DNA from: CADEEN01 sp031389585
GTDB taxonomy: Bacteria > Pseudomonadota > Gammaproteobacteria > Burkholderiales > Burkholderiaceae_C
NCBI GenBank assembly: GCA_031389585.1
Contig: JANMSS010000210.1
Coordinates: 1 to 5,773, forward strand
Length of the DNA stretch: 5,773 nucleotides
Direction: 5' to 3'
The stretch's first letter is position 1; each line of letters opens with the position of its first letter. This document shows, piece after piece, positions 5,667-5,773 of this stretch. A model generated the notes under the pieces. That model saw only the letters and a list, made by a program, of their open reading frames with translations, was not told where the DNA came from and did not search any database. Position numbers and translations under genes: made by a program.

Positions 5667-5773
5667 GGCCGCGCCCGCTGCGCCCAGGCACGCCAGCCCG
5701 CCAGTGCCAGCAGCGTGAACAGGCCGTAGAGAACGACCGTCAGCCACAAGCCCTTGTAGGCGAACAGCGAGAC
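5663..5773 (-). CDS. pnuC: PnuC-type nicotinamide riboside transporter, C-terminal end only
   Basis: Only the last 36 codons and the TGA (5665-5663) are in the window; the gene begins beyond 5773. The visible protein starts VSLFAYKGLWLTVVLYG and continues as a hydrophobic helix ending in LALAGWRAWAQRARP. This is the usual last membrane helix of PnuC, with its GLWLT entry, GWRAW exit and short basic cytoplasmic tail. PnuC proteins take up nicotinamide riboside by facilitated diffusion and depend on intracellular phosphorylation to trap it. The directly following, overlapping kinase gene fits that role and strengthens the call. The fragment is short, so the identification rests on both the tail sequence and the neighbour. 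Confidence 0.8.
   Translation of the reverse strand, partial: VSLFAYKGLWLTVVLYGLFTLLALAGWRAWAQRARP

Noticed and set aside
5667..5747. Upstream start for the kinase at 5747
   Set aside because: It would overlap pnuC by 85 bp and add a non-conserved extension before the P-loop. The ATGA junction at 5666-5663 is the usual operon arrangement.

Overview
The window is high-GC (roughly two thirds G+C by eye) and looks like a chromosomal segment of a betaproteobacterium, probably Burkholderiales of the Rubrivivax/Ideonella/Leptothrix kind. This placement is inferred from base composition and from the protein flavour of the DUF455, gamma-carbonic-anhydrase and Hsp33 homologues; no marker in the window proves it. 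Six protein genes are supported, four complete and two cut by the window edges. Most other long open frames here are GC-driven shadows.

Layout. Positions 1-2336 (minus) hold most of a large polytopic membrane protein of the DUF2339 family, whose C-terminus lies beyond position 1. Upstream of it on the same strand, 52 bp away, is a complete DUF455 ferritin-like protein (2389-3195, minus). A 36-bp divergent intergenic region with an 8-bp palindrome separates it from a gamma-class carbonic anhydrase family gene (3232-3759, plus). Next comes a 275-bp intergenic region, then hslO/Hsp33 (4035-5009, plus). The tail of hslO overlaps, by 18 bp, a NadR-like nicotinamide riboside kinase gene (4992-5666, minus). 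The kinase start overlaps the end of pnuC (5663-5773, minus) in an ATGA junction.

How the genes work together. pnuC and the kinase form a recognisable NAD-salvage pair: uptake of nicotinamide riboside, then trapping by phosphorylation. Hsp33 is an independent redox-controlled holdase. The DUF455, DUF2339 and carbonic-anhydrase-like genes are ordinary neighbours with no demonstrated shared pathway.

The most unusual part is the intergenic region 3760-4034. It holds two long hairpins (3782-3858 and 3905-3987) that share an identical 23-nt apical core in opposite orientations. Their stems differ in sequence, but each is internally complementary right up to the core. The outer arms are related and differ by compensated changes. 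All four wobble-type imperfections, across both copies, become G.U pairs in the same sense of the core. This looks like a dispersed palindromic repeat family (REP/REPIN- or MITE-like) kept as a folded nucleic acid. I do not recognise it as a named family.
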